This document shows positions 33,648-42,221 of a stretch of 64,000 bases of DNA, one piece after another; positions within the stretch are counted from its first letter, which is position 1, and every line of letters starts with the position of its first letter. The DNA lies in contig CAZUEX010000001.1 of assembly GCA_964619535.1 (NCBI GenBank), forward strand, positions 124,001 to 188,000, in the 5' to 3' direction. The translations under genes and the position numbers were made by a program. The notes under the pieces are model-generated. The model saw only the letters and a list, made by a program, of their open reading frames with translations, was not told where the DNA came from and did no database searches. This DNA comes from Leptonema sp964619535. Lineage in GTDB: Bacteria > Spirochaetota > Leptospiria > Leptospirales > Leptonemataceae.

Positions 33648-33756
33648 GGGCATGGCTGTAGATATGGCCCGACTCGGGCTCAATCCTTTTGTGGAAGCAG
33701 ACGAGCGTAAGAGAAGGGAAGTCGAGAGGTTACGCCGGCAGTCCATAGGTTCCTAA
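33412..33756 (+). CDS. Tail assembly chaperone, second frame domain, 114 aa
   Basis: This frame (ALYSEEVIQDLCLMQEFKIL and on) is helical and reads as coding sequence. Its frame opens only at 33406, straight after a TAA at 33403, so it starts inside the A9 run. There is no ribosome site before the ATG at 33412. A slip of +1 or -2 on the A9 run would fuse it to the first chaperone domain, as in Mu (-2). The tape-measure gene it would assist lies inverted at 36580-38175. Confidence 0.65.
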   Translation: MATPQALYSEEVIQDLCLMQEFKILPNGQTLLDLWPEQKRFLLMARAVHGDLSQIYQKEAARIRLEVVDSAEPIDLMPEGMAVDMARLGLNPFVEADERKRREVERLRRQSIGS

Positions 33757-33909
33757 ATGTCGGCATCCGTCTATCTGCTTGTACGCTTAAAATGCTTGCC
33801 AGGTCTTGCACAGCGGGAACCTTGTACCAGATGCGTGTAGCTGGTGTGAATAGAAAAAGTTATACATCGACAGGAAGTACAGGGCGATACTTTTCGTAGG
33901 AATGTTGTT

Positions 33910-34794
33910 ATGCCCGCAAACCGCAGATCCCATCACCCCATAGTCTTCAAACGACACCGCCTGCTGCTGGAGTTGGTGTTGGCCCTGGGAGGCACAGCTC
34001 GTTACAGCGATTTTGAGAAGTTGTTATTCCTTTACTCAATCGAAGGAGGAGAGGACCGGCATTATGATTTCGTGTCTTTAGCACAAGGCGTCCATTCCTT
34101 CACTTCGAAAGCCGACCAGAGAAAGCTCTTGGAGCGCAATTTATTGGCGTCTGATGGAAACACGATCATGTTGACCGAGGATGGTGAACGGATAGCGAGG
34201 GAACGAATCCACAGGGATCTTCCCGTTTTCGTGCGTGAGCAGTTAGGCACAGGTGTTTACAGGAGGTTGCCGGAAAGGAGCGGGTCTGAGACCACTAATA
34301 CGCGATTTTTCCGAGGCCTTGGAGCTGCCAGCAAAGCAGAGAGAAGGGAGTCTCGATCGTTATTGACTATTGGTTATGAAGGGCAATCGCTGGAAGCGTA
34401 TCTCAACGCACTTCTTGATTCACAGGTAACGATCTTATGCGATGTCAGGAAGAATCCTCTAAGTCGCAAGTATGGGTTTTCCAAACGAATTCTACAGGAA
34501 GGGTGCCGGTTGGTCGGCATACAGTATGAACACCTTCCGGATTTGGGCATATCCGGCGAATTGCGGCGGAACCTCAACAGCCAGGACGATTATGATGAGC
34601 TTTTCAACGATTATCGAAGGCGAACCCTGCCTTTTGTTGAAGATTCTTTGAATCGCATTGTTTCCTGGATTGAGGCAGGCCACAGCGTGGCGCTCACATG
34701 TTACGAAAAGGCTCCACACCAATGCCATCGAAGCTGCGTGGCTCAGGCGCTTGAGAATCGTTTGGGACCATCGGTCAGAGCGGAGCACATTTAA
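33910..34794 (+). CDS. DUF488 protein with N-terminal helical domain, 294 aa
   Basis: The C-terminal half carries the DUF488 pattern: LLTIGYEGQSLEAYL, CDVRKNPLSRKYGFSKRIL, YEHLPDLGISGELRRN and a late ALTCYEKAPHQCHRSCVA with CHR. The N-terminal about 115 residues look like a winged-helix domain (FEKLLFLYSIEG...). DUF488 proteins have no settled role. The gene pairs with the one at 34808 in many genomes as far as pattern recall allows. It lies in cargo between tail genes. Confidence 0.7.
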   Translation: MPANRRSHHPIVFKRHRLLLELVLALGGTARYSDFEKLLFLYSIEGGEDRHYDFVSLAQGVHSFTSKADQRKLLERNLLASDGNTIMLTEDGERIARERIHRDLPVFVREQLGTGVYRRLPERSGSETTNTRFFRGLGAASKAERRESRSLLTIGYEGQSLEAYLNALLDSQVTILCDVRKNPLSRKYGFSKRILQEGCRLVGIQYEHLPDLGISGELRRNLNSQDDYDELFNDYRRRTLPFVEDSLNRIVSWIEAGHSVALTCYEKAPHQCHRSCVAQALENRLGPSVRAEHI

Positions 34795-34807
34795 GGTCAC
34801 GGACCGT

Positions 34808-35635
34808 ATGAAGACCGAGCGTATTCTGGTAACCGTAAAGACTTACCCTACGCTTTCTAAGAAGTACGGAGAGACTGTTTGTACGGCGGGAATCCGCGAG
34901 GATGGTTCATGGATTCGGCTCTATCCCGTTCCATTTCGTCGATTGAATGAAGAAGAGCAATACCATAAATATGATTGGATCGAAGCTCGGGTAAAGAAGA
35001 ATCCCACTGATCCTCGGCCTGAATCGTTTCGTCCTGTAGAAGCTTCGGAGCTCGTGTCGGTTGGTCATATCAATACAGCAGAGAACTGGCGTGAGAGGCG
35101 CCGCCTGTTATTGCAGACCGGAACCGTCTATACGAATCTTGATGATTTGATCGAGAAGGCGAAGGCAAACGAGATCTCCCTGGCCACCTTCAGGCCGACT
35201 CGGATTATCGACTTTACGGTGGAAACGGAGGAGCGTGATTGGGATCCGAGTAAGGTTCGCGAGATGCGTGAGCATTATAGCCAGATGGATCTATTCGAAG
35301 ATAACGAGTGGAGAAAGACATTTCAAATCATTCCGAAATTGCCCTACAGCTTTTCGTACAGGTTTTTGGATGATAGTGGACGTGAAAGTGAATTACAGAT
35401 TCTCGATTGGGAAGCTGGGGCGCTTTACTGGAATTGCCTACGTTCATCGAAGGATGATGAAGCTCAAGCCCTCCGCAAAGTCCGACAAAAGTACTTTGAT
35501 GAGTTCCTGAAGAAAGACCTCCACTTTTTCATGGGGACAACGCAGCAGTTTCATTTCCGGGCCCCGAATCCCTGGGTAATCATTGGTGTCTTTCCAATTC
35601 CCCATGAATACCAGCTGTCACTCTTTGGACCGTGA
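34808..35635 (+). CDS. Partner of DUF488 protein, unknown family, 275 aa
   Basis: It starts MKTERILVTVKTYPTLSKKY with GETVCTAGIREDGSWIRLYP, a recognisable conserved N-terminal block of a widespread uncharacterised family. The C-terminus is compact (PNPWVIIGVFPIPHEYQLSL). It follows the DUF488 gene by 13 bases, so both are probably one cassette. The ATG at 34808 avoids overlap with DUF488. No enzymatic motif is visible. Confidence 0.55.
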   Translation: MKTERILVTVKTYPTLSKKYGETVCTAGIREDGSWIRLYPVPFRRLNEEEQYHKYDWIEARVKKNPTDPRPESFRPVEASELVSVGHINTAENWRERRRLLLQTGTVYTNLDDLIEKAKANEISLATFRPTRIIDFTVETEERDWDPSKVREMREHYSQMDLFEDNEWRKTFQIIPKLPYSFSYRFLDDSGRESELQILDWEAGALYWNCLRSSKDDEAQALRKVRQKYFDEFLKKDLHFFMGTTQQFHFRAPNPWVIIGVFPIPHEYQLSLFGP

Positions 35636-35679
35636 CTGTCATCGGGGCAGCGATCGCCACTCGGAGCCAGCGAACGGCC

Positions 35680-35964
35680 TCAGAAGCATTCGAGTCGAAC
35701 CTTCCGGTCCTGCGCTCCAATCATTTCGAGGATCTCTCCAATGAGCGAAGGATCGTGGTGGGACACGAAGCGCATGCGATGCCGGCATAGCTCGGCACCT
35801 ATTCTCCGCGCAAGCCCACCGAACGCCTCTTCCAGAAAGCCCATCGCATAGCCTGCGGCACCGTCCAGATGGATCTCAATGACAGCGCCAGGATGCCCGC
35901 TCAGCAGTGGGGAGAGCACGTCATCTCTGAGCTCCTCCCCGGAATGAGGGCCATCTGCGGCCAA
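35680..35964 (-). CDS. STAS-like (DUF4325) small protein
   Basis: The core GAVIEIHLDGAAGYAMGFLE followed by EAFGGLARRIGAEL has the DUF4325 pattern, and the frame continues upstream as FRAEILAADGPHSGEELRDD, also family-like. The only standard start is TTG at 35964, and a rarer start a few codons earlier is possible. The strand is opposite to its neighbours. It is a second STAS-like gene in the same phage, besides the pair at 28.5-29.8 kb. Confidence 0.45.
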   Translation of the reverse strand: MAADGPHSGEELRDDVLSPLLSGHPGAVIEIHLDGAAGYAMGFLEEAFGGLARRIGAELCRHRMRFVSHHDPSLIGEILEMIGAQDRKVRLECF

Positions 35965-36065
35965 GATTTCTGCCCGAAAGGTTTATACCAAATGGGATAT
36001 GCCGGGATGGTCTTTTGTGCGGCATTCATACTTGACTTTTCGTACACTGGTTGGACCGTGTAGGT

Positions 36066-36578
36066 ATGAAGCGACTTGTCTTGCTCTTGGCGGTCTTTGC
36101 ATCTGCTCCTCTTGCAGCTCAAAATTCCGGAGATGACTTCATCTCTCTTTTGCGCAGTATGGAGCCGCTCTTTCAGCAGGTGAAGCAGTATAGCAAAGAA
36201 GGGAAAACGGTAAAGGCTGAACGATTGGCGAAGGAAGGGGCTGAGAAGATCAAAGCTTACGCTGACGCCAACAACGGTTTTTCCATCCCGGCAGCCTGCC
36301 CAACGATGGTACCGGTTACCATTCTTTCGATAGACGGTGGCCAGCTGGATTGTTTCAGGCCCCACATTGTTTTGATCCAGTGGGATTACCGCTATTTGGA
36401 TGACCGTCCCGATGTTCGTGAGAGAATTGAAGACAAGCCTCAGCGTCGCTGCCGCGACGGTCTTGGCAACTGCCGACCTGTCACGGGCCACTTTGATCTG
36501 AACAGGGACTATTCCGTTCCAGTCTCGATTACGATGACGGGAGTCATCATTCGTGTTGTGCCGGTTCGGATTGAATGA
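36066..36578 (+). CDS. Exported hypothetical protein, 170 aa
   Basis: A classical signal peptide is seen: MKRLVLLLAVFASAPLAAQ with a likely cleavage after AQ. The mature part starts helical and charged, then beta-rich with four Cys (CPTMV, DCFRP, RRCRDGLGNC). It acts outside the cytoplasm. It belongs to the cargo block before the inverted tape measure, with which it converges two bases apart. No family is recognised. Confidence 0.6.
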   Translation: MKRLVLLLAVFASAPLAAQNSGDDFISLLRSMEPLFQQVKQYSKEGKTVKAERLAKEGAEKIKAYADANNGFSIPAACPTMVPVTILSIDGGQLDCFRPHIVLIQWDYRYLDDRPDVRERIEDKPQRRCRDGLGNCRPVTGHFDLNRDYSVPVSITMTGVIIRVVPVRIE

Positions 36579-36579
36579 G

Positions 36580-38175
36580 TTAATCCTTCAATTCGTTGGT
36601 AAGGGTGACTAACTTCTGCGTTAGCGTCCCCGCCATTTCCGAAACCGTCTGCTCTATCGTACTCAGCCCTGTTACGATGACACCCAGGGCTGGTTCCGCT
36701 GTCTGCACGAGCTTCAGCATGTCGCGATGCAAGCGCTCAGACAGTTCGGCTGCCCGTCGAGCCACATCACCCAATTCGCCGGTAGCAAAGGTTTCCATCC
36801 GCGTGTTCTGCATGCCGATGGCCGGGTTTTCTCCGGCCTGAATCGCTTCTACGGCAGCCTTTTGTCCGTTTTCAAGTGTAAGGCCTCTCCCTTCGGTGTA
36901 CGTGAGCCCGAGCTGTTTGGCGAAGAAGCCTCTCGATAGGGGATCAAGTGACTTCATGAAGTCCTGTAGAATGGCTGCGTTCTTTGGATCACCGAGGCCT
37001 CGCTCGGCGGCCATCATTGCCTCGTCCATCGACATACCGCTGGCAAGGTGCTTGGACAGGAGGATGTTTCCGAGTGTGGATTGATCCGCCTGCCTGGCTT
37101 GCTTATCGAGCGTCTGGATAATGTCGGCGCCGCGTTCCGGCGTGGCGAGGTTCATCCCGGCAACCAGCGAGAACATTTGCTCGACGCCCTCGCGTGATAT
37201 GCCCCCATATCCAGCCTGCCGCATCGCCTGAATGTGCTTGCCGAATTTCTCGACCGTTTCGCCGTATTTCAAAGCGGGAACGTTCGCGGCCTTCATGTAC
37301 TGCCGCAGCGTGTTCAGCGACAGCTCGTTTGCATTCTGGGCAAAATCACGGGTGAGGGCGCCATACGATTCTGCCACCTGCTGAATCCCCATTCCCTGCG
37401 AAGCGGCGAACTGAGTCCACTGGCCTGTATTGAGTTCTTGAACGACGTTCGATCCGCGCCCGTAGACGCCTTGTCCGCGCTCCTTTGCCATTGCGAGAGC
37501 AGCTTGAGCCATGTCCGCGTTTGCGAAGTACTTACCCCCACCGCCGACATAGCTTCCGGTGGCCCCGATTGTAGACGCCTGCGAGGTCATGGCGTTCATG
37601 TACTGTTCGCCGACAGCAGAGGCCATCTTGATCATGAACCCCGCCATCACCGCAGCACCGGACAGGGCCGTACCGAACGGGCCCAGCGATGTTGCCGTGT
37701 TCCCCATCTTGGTCATGAGGTCGACTTTGCCGACTTCCCAGCCTACGCCCATGCCGCCGCCGCCACCCATTCCGAAATTCCGCCCGAGGGCGGCCCCGCG
37801 GATTTGCTTTACTTCGGCATGTTCGACAATCAGCTTCTGGATCTTCTGAGACGTTTGTGGTGATAACGCCTGCGCCACGCTGGACCGGTCGGAGCGCTCA
37901 TCCTGGTTTTGGCCGCGCTTTCCCATGATGCCCTTTACGGCATCGAGCTTCGATTTGAGGGAGTTATAGAATCCACCGCGCTCGAACTCAGAAAGATCGG
38001 ATGTCGGGATGGAACCCGCCGCCGCACCGCGCTCGAAGGACTTCCCTTTTGATTCAGATCCTTTCCCTGCGCCGATGCCCCCGTAGCGTACGGGTTTTTC
38101 GATCTTCTTAGCGAACTGATCGTACGAGCGCTGGGCTCTCCCCAGGTCAAGGTTGACCTTTATATCGACCGGCAT
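36580..38175 (-). CDS. Tail tape measure protein, 531 aa
   Basis: It has the usual tape-measure layout: basic N-terminus, helical repeats and a central hydrophobic, Ala/Gly/Met-rich part (about 145-195: GPFGTALSGAAVMAGFMIKM), then helical regions (QTLDKQARQADQSTLGNILL). At about 1.5 angstrom per residue, it would give a short tail of roughly 80 nm. It lies inverted relative to the sheath/tube/chaperone genes, an unusual split. It is divergent from the gene at 38245. Confidence 0.7.
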   Translation of the reverse strand: MPVDIKVNLDLGRAQRSYDQFAKKIEKPVRYGGIGAGKGSESKGKSFERGAAAGSIPTSDLSEFERGGFYNSLKSKLDAVKGIMGKRGQNQDERSDRSSVAQALSPQTSQKIQKLIVEHAEVKQIRGAALGRNFGMGGGGGMGVGWEVGKVDLMTKMGNTATSLGPFGTALSGAAVMAGFMIKMASAVGEQYMNAMTSQASTIGATGSYVGGGGKYFANADMAQAALAMAKERGQGVYGRGSNVVQELNTGQWTQFAASQGMGIQQVAESYGALTRDFAQNANELSLNTLRQYMKAANVPALKYGETVEKFGKHIQAMRQAGYGGISREGVEQMFSLVAGMNLATPERGADIIQTLDKQARQADQSTLGNILLSKHLASGMSMDEAMMAAERGLGDPKNAAILQDFMKSLDPLSRGFFAKQLGLTYTEGRGLTLENGQKAAVEAIQAGENPAIGMQNTRMETFATGELGDVARRAAELSERLHRDMLKLVQTAEPALGVIVTGLSTIEQTVSEMAGTLTQKLVTLTNELKD

Positions 38176-38197
38176 GCATGCATTCTTTCAGTGTTCA

Positions 38198-38222
38198 ATC
38201 AATCGGTCATTGTCCGATTGAT
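38198..38222. promoter_or_regulatory. Inverted repeat in divergent promoter region
   Basis: ATCAATCGG (38198-38206) and CCGATTGAT (38214-38222) form a perfect 9-bp inverted repeat with a 7-base spacer. It sits between the starts of the divergent tape-measure (-) and 38245 (+) genes, so it may be an operator for both. No match elsewhere in the window was noticed. Confidence 0.4.
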
Positions 38223-38244
38223 CGCCTTATCGCAGAGATAGGGC

Positions 38245-38631
38245 ATGGCCATTCACACCTTCAAAGTCTCTCTGACGATGCGCGACGAGTCGCAGTCAGA
38301 AACTCCCGTCATCCCTCCCATCGAGCTGCCGATAACAGCCGAAAGCCCTTTGGAAATGGAGCTGTCTCTCAAATCCTCAGACCTACTCACCACCGTGAGC
38401 TTCCCGGCAGCGCAGCGGAATTACCTCATGGTTGTCGCCAAGTACAAATACGACGATACCGAGGCCGGCGTGAAAAAAGGAGATCCGGCGCCGTTCATCA
38501 TGCGAGTGAATGGAGAGACGGTCGACCGACTCAACAAGGGTTTCTGCATTCTCACGGAGAACGTCACAGCGCTTCAGCTAACCACACCGTATGATACGAA
38601 CAAAGTCGGCTTCAAAGTCGTGATGGGTTAA
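38245..38631 (+). CDS. Small virion protein candidate, 128 aa
   Basis: It is beta-rich (AIHTFKVSLTMRDE; TTVSFPAAQRNYLMVVAKYK) and ends NKVGFKVVMG, like a compact beta domain. It lies three bases before the fibre gene, in the same operon, and starts an independent plus-strand run. It could be a fibre attachment or baseplate protein. No family is recognised. Confidence 0.5.
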   Translation: MAIHTFKVSLTMRDESQSETPVIPPIELPITAESPLEMELSLKSSDLLTTVSFPAAQRNYLMVVAKYKYDDTEAGVKKGDPAPFIMRVNGETVDRLNKGFCILTENVTALQLTTPYDTNKVGFKVVMG

Positions 38632-38634
38632 CGC

Positions 38635-39900
38635 ATGCGCGAGTATCGTTTCAACCTGTTCGGTGTCGGCGGAGTCTTAATCCTCGGGCGCCGTGGACCA
38701 CGCTTGAAGGCCATTGTCGACGCCGTTGAGATCCGCACGCCTGACGACAGTGCACTTGCAAGGGTCCGGGCAGCCGATCCGTCTTCTGATGACGACCTCG
38801 TTACCCGGAGGCATTTACAGGCCTCAACCACTCCAAAACTCCCGCTTCCAGCAACCGGCCAGCGCCTCGTTGCTTCAGATGGGACCGCTGGAGAAATCCG
38901 AGAATCCTCGCTGATCGTCGATGAGCAGGGCAATCTCACTGTTCCGGGTAACCTCAGTGTCCAGGGTGATTCGGTGATCTTCAACACCGAGACTGTCGAA
39001 GTCGAGGACAAGAACATGGTTCTGGCGAAGAACGCTACAACCGACACGATGGCTGACGGTGGAGGGATAACCCTCAAAGGAACGCTGGATAAGATCTTCG
39101 TCTGGCTTCAGGCGCGCGCGGCATGGTTTTCTTCTGAGAACATCGACCTCGCCGCAGGGAAAGAACTGCGCGTCGACGGGACAGAATACCTCGCTGCCCA
39201 CTCCACGACAAACCTACCTGAAGGAACAAACCTCTATTTTACGGACCAGCGTGCCCGAGACGCGAATAACGATCACCGCGCCAATGGCGATATCCACATC
39301 TCGCCGGCCGAACGAACGGCCTGGAACGACAAAGCAGATCAGGCATCATTCAACGCGCACCTGACAGACGCAGATGTCCACGTTACGCCTGAAGAACGAA
39401 CGACGTGGAATAGCAAAGCAGCGACCGAGCATAATCACGACGGCGATTATGCTCCGATCGCTCACGTCGACGACACTGTCGCCCATGTTACAGCCGGAGA
39501 GCGGGCAGCGTGGAATGCAAAGGTCGACGCAAGCGCTGTAGGCGTGGCCGACGGTGTGGCGTCACTGGACGCATCCGGAAAGGTTCCGGCGACACAGTTA
39601 CCCGCAGCCGGTGGACTCGAAATCTCTACTGTTTACAGCGGAACGCCCGTGCTGGGGGCCACAATCACGCCAACGTTTCCGGCTGGAAAGTATCTCTTAC
39701 TGATTAAGTTGACGCATTCGGGTTCAGGGGGACGAACCATCCTTTACAGCGGAACGGTTGTTGCGTGGAGCACATCGACCTACACGGGAGACACGGCGGC
39801 AATATACGTTGAAGGCTCATCGGCCAGCTTTACGATTGGCGGGTCTTCTACGGCGACAATATCCGTTGTCATTACTGCGATCAAGCTGGGGGATTTATGA
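38635..39900 (+). CDS. Tail fibre protein, 421 aa
   Basis: NLSVQGDSVIFNTETVEVED followed by KNMVLAKNA is the typical T4-type fibre/wedge opening. Downstream are repeats of the type HITPAERTAWN.K (IHISPAERTAWNDKA; VHVTPEERTTWNSKA; AHVTAGERAAWNAKV), which form slender fibre shafts. The C-terminal about 90 residues form a beta receptor-binding tip. It overlaps the next gene by ATGA. Host range would be set here. Confidence 0.8.
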   Translation: MREYRFNLFGVGGVLILGRRGPRLKAIVDAVEIRTPDDSALARVRAADPSSDDDLVTRRHLQASTTPKLPLPATGQRLVASDGTAGEIRESSLIVDEQGNLTVPGNLSVQGDSVIFNTETVEVEDKNMVLAKNATTDTMADGGGITLKGTLDKIFVWLQARAAWFSSENIDLAAGKELRVDGTEYLAAHSTTNLPEGTNLYFTDQRARDANNDHRANGDIHISPAERTAWNDKADQASFNAHLTDADVHVTPEERTTWNSKAATEHNHDGDYAPIAHVDDTVAHVTAGERAAWNAKVDASAVGVADGVASLDASGKVPATQLPAAGGLEISTVYSGTPVLGATITPTFPAGKYLLLIKLTHSGSGGRTILYSGTVVAWSTSTYTGDTAAIYVEGSSASFTIGGSSTATISVVITAIKLGDL

Positions 39901-40079
39901 GTCCGGAAGTTGTAGTTATTATTGCTATTCAGTTCGTCGGGTTCGCCTATCTGTTCGGGCAGGTTTCTGCCCGTGTGAAAGGCCTTGAGCGAGACATGCA
40001 GGTCATGGCTCATACGGTTAACACACTGGCAAACGATTTTTCCGCCCATATCGGCGAGCATGAAGGGACAAAGAATTGA
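39897..40079 (+). CDS. Small membrane-anchored coiled-coil protein, 60 aa
   Basis: An N-terminal transmembrane segment (VVVIIAIQFVGFAYLFGQV) is followed by a coiled coil ending in HIGEHEGTKN. It overlaps the fibre stop by four bases. Similar small anchor-coil proteins occur near lysis and tail genes of phages. The role is unknown. Confidence 0.5.
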   Translation: MSPEVVVIIAIQFVGFAYLFGQVSARVKGLERDMQVMAHTVNTLANDFSAHIGEHEGTKN

Positions 40080-40174
40080 ACTATTCAGGCGATGTAAAAT
40101 TCGGCATGGGATACGGCGGAGCCGATGATCGAACAAAGATCGCCGTCCTTAAGCACGGCCGGAGGGCTCGATAA
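40076..40174 (+). CDS. 32-residue peptide, TTG start, coupled on both sides
   Basis: The frame begins with TTG overlapping the previous TGA (TTGA) and ends with TAA overlapping the next ATG (TAATG). The peptide is MNYSGDVKFGMGYGGADDRT and on, ending HGRRAR. Its tight overlaps argue for a real, translationally coupled gene. A random open frame remains possible. No family is recognised. Confidence 0.4.
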   Translation: MNYSGDVKFGMGYGGADDRTKIAVLKHGRRAR

Positions 40175-40413
40175 TGCAAACAATCATTAATCGCACGCCT
40201 GCGGGATTAATGCAGGCAGTTGAAATATATCAAGCAGACCAAAAGAAGAAGGAAAAAGCTGCCGCCGATGATCGCCCGCGCATGAAAGCGGCTCTGCTTG
40301 CAATGGGATTCACGGAAGCCCAGACAGAGCAGGTGAAGAAATGGGCGGTCGGCGAGCTCGAAAAACGTTTGCCCCGCATCGATGCGCTCAAGGCAAAAAG
40401 AATCGGCATATAA
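40174..40413 (+). CDS. Small helical charged protein, 79 aa
   Basis: ATG at 40174 overlaps the previous stop. It is nearly all helix (MQAVEIYQADQKKKEKAAAD) with many Lys and Arg, ending LKAKRIGI. It converges with the portal gene, with 74 bases between the stops and no clear terminator. A fibre chaperone or assembly role is possible from position. Nothing specific is seen. Confidence 0.5.
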   Translation: MQTIINRTPAGLMQAVEIYQADQKKKEKAAADDRPRMKAALLAMGFTEAQTEQVKKWAVGELEKRLPRIDALKAKRIGI

Positions 40414-40487
40414 CGTAAGCTGGCAGCGCAAAGCGGCACTCGCAACGGCGCAGACTGTCGAAGAGGTAGAGACGATTTAGACTATAC

Positions 40488-42098
40488 TCACGCGGCACTG
40501 TCGTCTTCTTCTGACGGTTCTTCTTCTGTGTCGTCGTCGAGCAGAAGAGAATCGTCGAAGAAGTCATCGTCCACCTCGTCCGGCACACCATCTGGTTCCT
40601 GGGGATTGGATAACTGTCCGATCATTCCACCGGCAAGCTGGCTCCAGGTCGGATCTTCGATGACGGCGCCGGCGAACTTCACCTTTTGAAAGTCTTCTTC
40701 TGACAGGTTGTAGCGCTTCTTGAGCTCTTCTCCGAGGGTGGGAAGATCCTGCTGGGCACGAATTTCGTCCACCGTCTGCGTGCTTTTCACCAGCTTGCTC
40801 TGGCGGTCGATGGTCTTATCTTCGTCTTCCGGATCGATACCGCGGAAGACGAAGACCAATCCTTTGTAACGCGTGTCGATCTCGATGAGATCGTTATAGA
40901 TTGATGCAAAATAGGCCAGGAGGGCACGCTTGGCCCTTGTCATCGAGCTCTGTATGCGGCCGTCCATCGAGCCCTCACTGAGAGACGATGAACCCATGAG
41001 GCGAAGGCCCAGCTCTGCCTGGTCCATTCCATGACACGCCAGGACGAACGTGCTTAACCATTGCATTAACTTTTCAAATGCGATGTCGGATTGGATATTC
41101 AGCGGGGTATATTTGACCTCATGCTCAGATGACATCATCGGGAACCGGAAGTTGTTCTCGTTGTTGGTCCACATATCCTCCCATTGCAACTGGAGTGAAT
41201 TCAGGACTTCTTCGGAGACGCTTCCGATCACAGAAAAGAAACCAGGAGGAGGGTTATTCGAGAACCTTTGCCGGTTATACTTCAAGGCATTGATCACGGC
41301 GATGATTTCCATGACGGATACTTCCGCCGGAGAGATGCCGAACAACCTGTACCGGACGTCCGAGATGCGGTTCTTGTGCCTCACCAGGATCTGATCGTGC
41401 CCGAACTCCTCGACGTACTCGTTATTGATGATCTGCACGGAGCCGACGTTCTTGTTGCCCTTGAACCCCTGCTGGCCGACCTGATAGATTGTTGCGGGAT
41501 CGAGGTATCGGATTTCGCGCAGATGCCCTCTCCGTGAGCGATCGAGGTAGAACGTTGTGCGATCGATCGATAGGGTGTCGCGAATCATGAACTGGAATAC
41601 AGCGTTGTAGTGGTCCCGAGCGGACCATCCGTCAACCGTGTCGCCCATGAATTTGAAGAATTCACGGGCTTCTTTGATGAGCTTCTTGTCAGAGTCTTCC
41701 GCTTGCTTCTCCATGTCCTCCATGTCGAGGTCGAAGCCGTTTTCGCCATCGTAAGGGTGGGCGAATTGGCTGAGATCGTCGACGCGGACGGTATGGATGG
41801 CCCCGATCAGGGAATTGGACAGGCTGATAGCGCGCAGATCACGGAATGATATCCGGTCGGCCGGGCGGAGCAGTACTCCATCATGGAGCCATTGAGATTC
41901 CGAGTAGGAGTAGACCGGCGCTTTCTGACCGTACTGGCCGGCAAACCGTTGAGTGTTGATCTGAGAGAGGAGAGCTTTCGCGAGATACGAGATCGTCCCT
42001 TCGGCCCGTTGCTCGGCCTGCCGGCGTTCAGCCGCCTGTCTCTTAGCGAGGTTCTTTTCGTAGTTCGGTCCGCGTGGCCGGCCTCGTTGATTAGCCAT
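40488..42098 (-). CDS. Portal protein, 536 aa
   Basis: Long helical protein with the usual portal order: polar N-terminus, clip/stem region (VSVMEIIAVINALKYNRQRF; LQLQWEDMWTNNENNFRFPM), then a C-terminal wing with an acidic tail (DDDFFDDSLLLDDDTEEEPS). LACHGMDQAELGLRLMGSSS is typical of portal families that attach to phage heads. It forms the dodecameric DNA channel. It lies alone on the minus strand, far from MuF and capsid, which are normally its neighbours. Confidence 0.75.
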   Translation of the reverse strand: MANQRGRPRGPNYEKNLAKRQAAERRQAEQRAEGTISYLAKALLSQINTQRFAGQYGQKAPVYSYSESQWLHDGVLLRPADRISFRDLRAISLSNSLIGAIHTVRVDDLSQFAHPYDGENGFDLDMEDMEKQAEDSDKKLIKEAREFFKFMGDTVDGWSARDHYNAVFQFMIRDTLSIDRTTFYLDRSRRGHLREIRYLDPATIYQVGQQGFKGNKNVGSVQIINNEYVEEFGHDQILVRHKNRISDVRYRLFGISPAEVSVMEIIAVINALKYNRQRFSNNPPPGFFSVIGSVSEEVLNSLQLQWEDMWTNNENNFRFPMMSSEHEVKYTPLNIQSDIAFEKLMQWLSTFVLACHGMDQAELGLRLMGSSSLSEGSMDGRIQSSMTRAKRALLAYFASIYNDLIEIDTRYKGLVFVFRGIDPEDEDKTIDRQSKLVKSTQTVDEIRAQQDLPTLGEELKKRYNLSEEDFQKVKFAGAVIEDPTWSQLAGGMIGQLSNPQEPDGVPDEVDDDFFDDSLLLDDDTEEEPSEEDDSAA

Positions 42099-42140
42099 GC
42101 CAAAGAGGCTACCGGGCTCTGGTGAATCGGATCGGGTTTT

Positions 42141-42183
42141 TTCCCTATTTTTCCCCGGTATAAAATACGGAAAAAATAGGGAA
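42141..42183. promoter_or_regulatory. Large inverted repeat between divergent portal and 42222 genes
   Basis: TTCCCTATTTTTCC (42141-42154) and GGAAAAAATAGGGAA (42169-42183) are complementary except for one extra base, with a 14-base AT-containing loop (ccggtataaaatac). It lies in the divergent promoter region of the portal (-) and 42222 (+) genes, so a shared operator or phage-specific signal is likely. T-rich flanks also fit a bidirectional terminator-like stem. Confidence 0.45.
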
Positions 42184-42221
42184 TTACACCACCGATCAAA
42201 AACGGCACGCTATCAAGCGTT

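Noticed and set aside
33758..33841. 27-codon frame after the tail chaperone (MSASVYLLVRLKCLPG and on)
   Set aside because: It overlaps no stop, has no ribosome site and no recognisable pattern, so it was not called.
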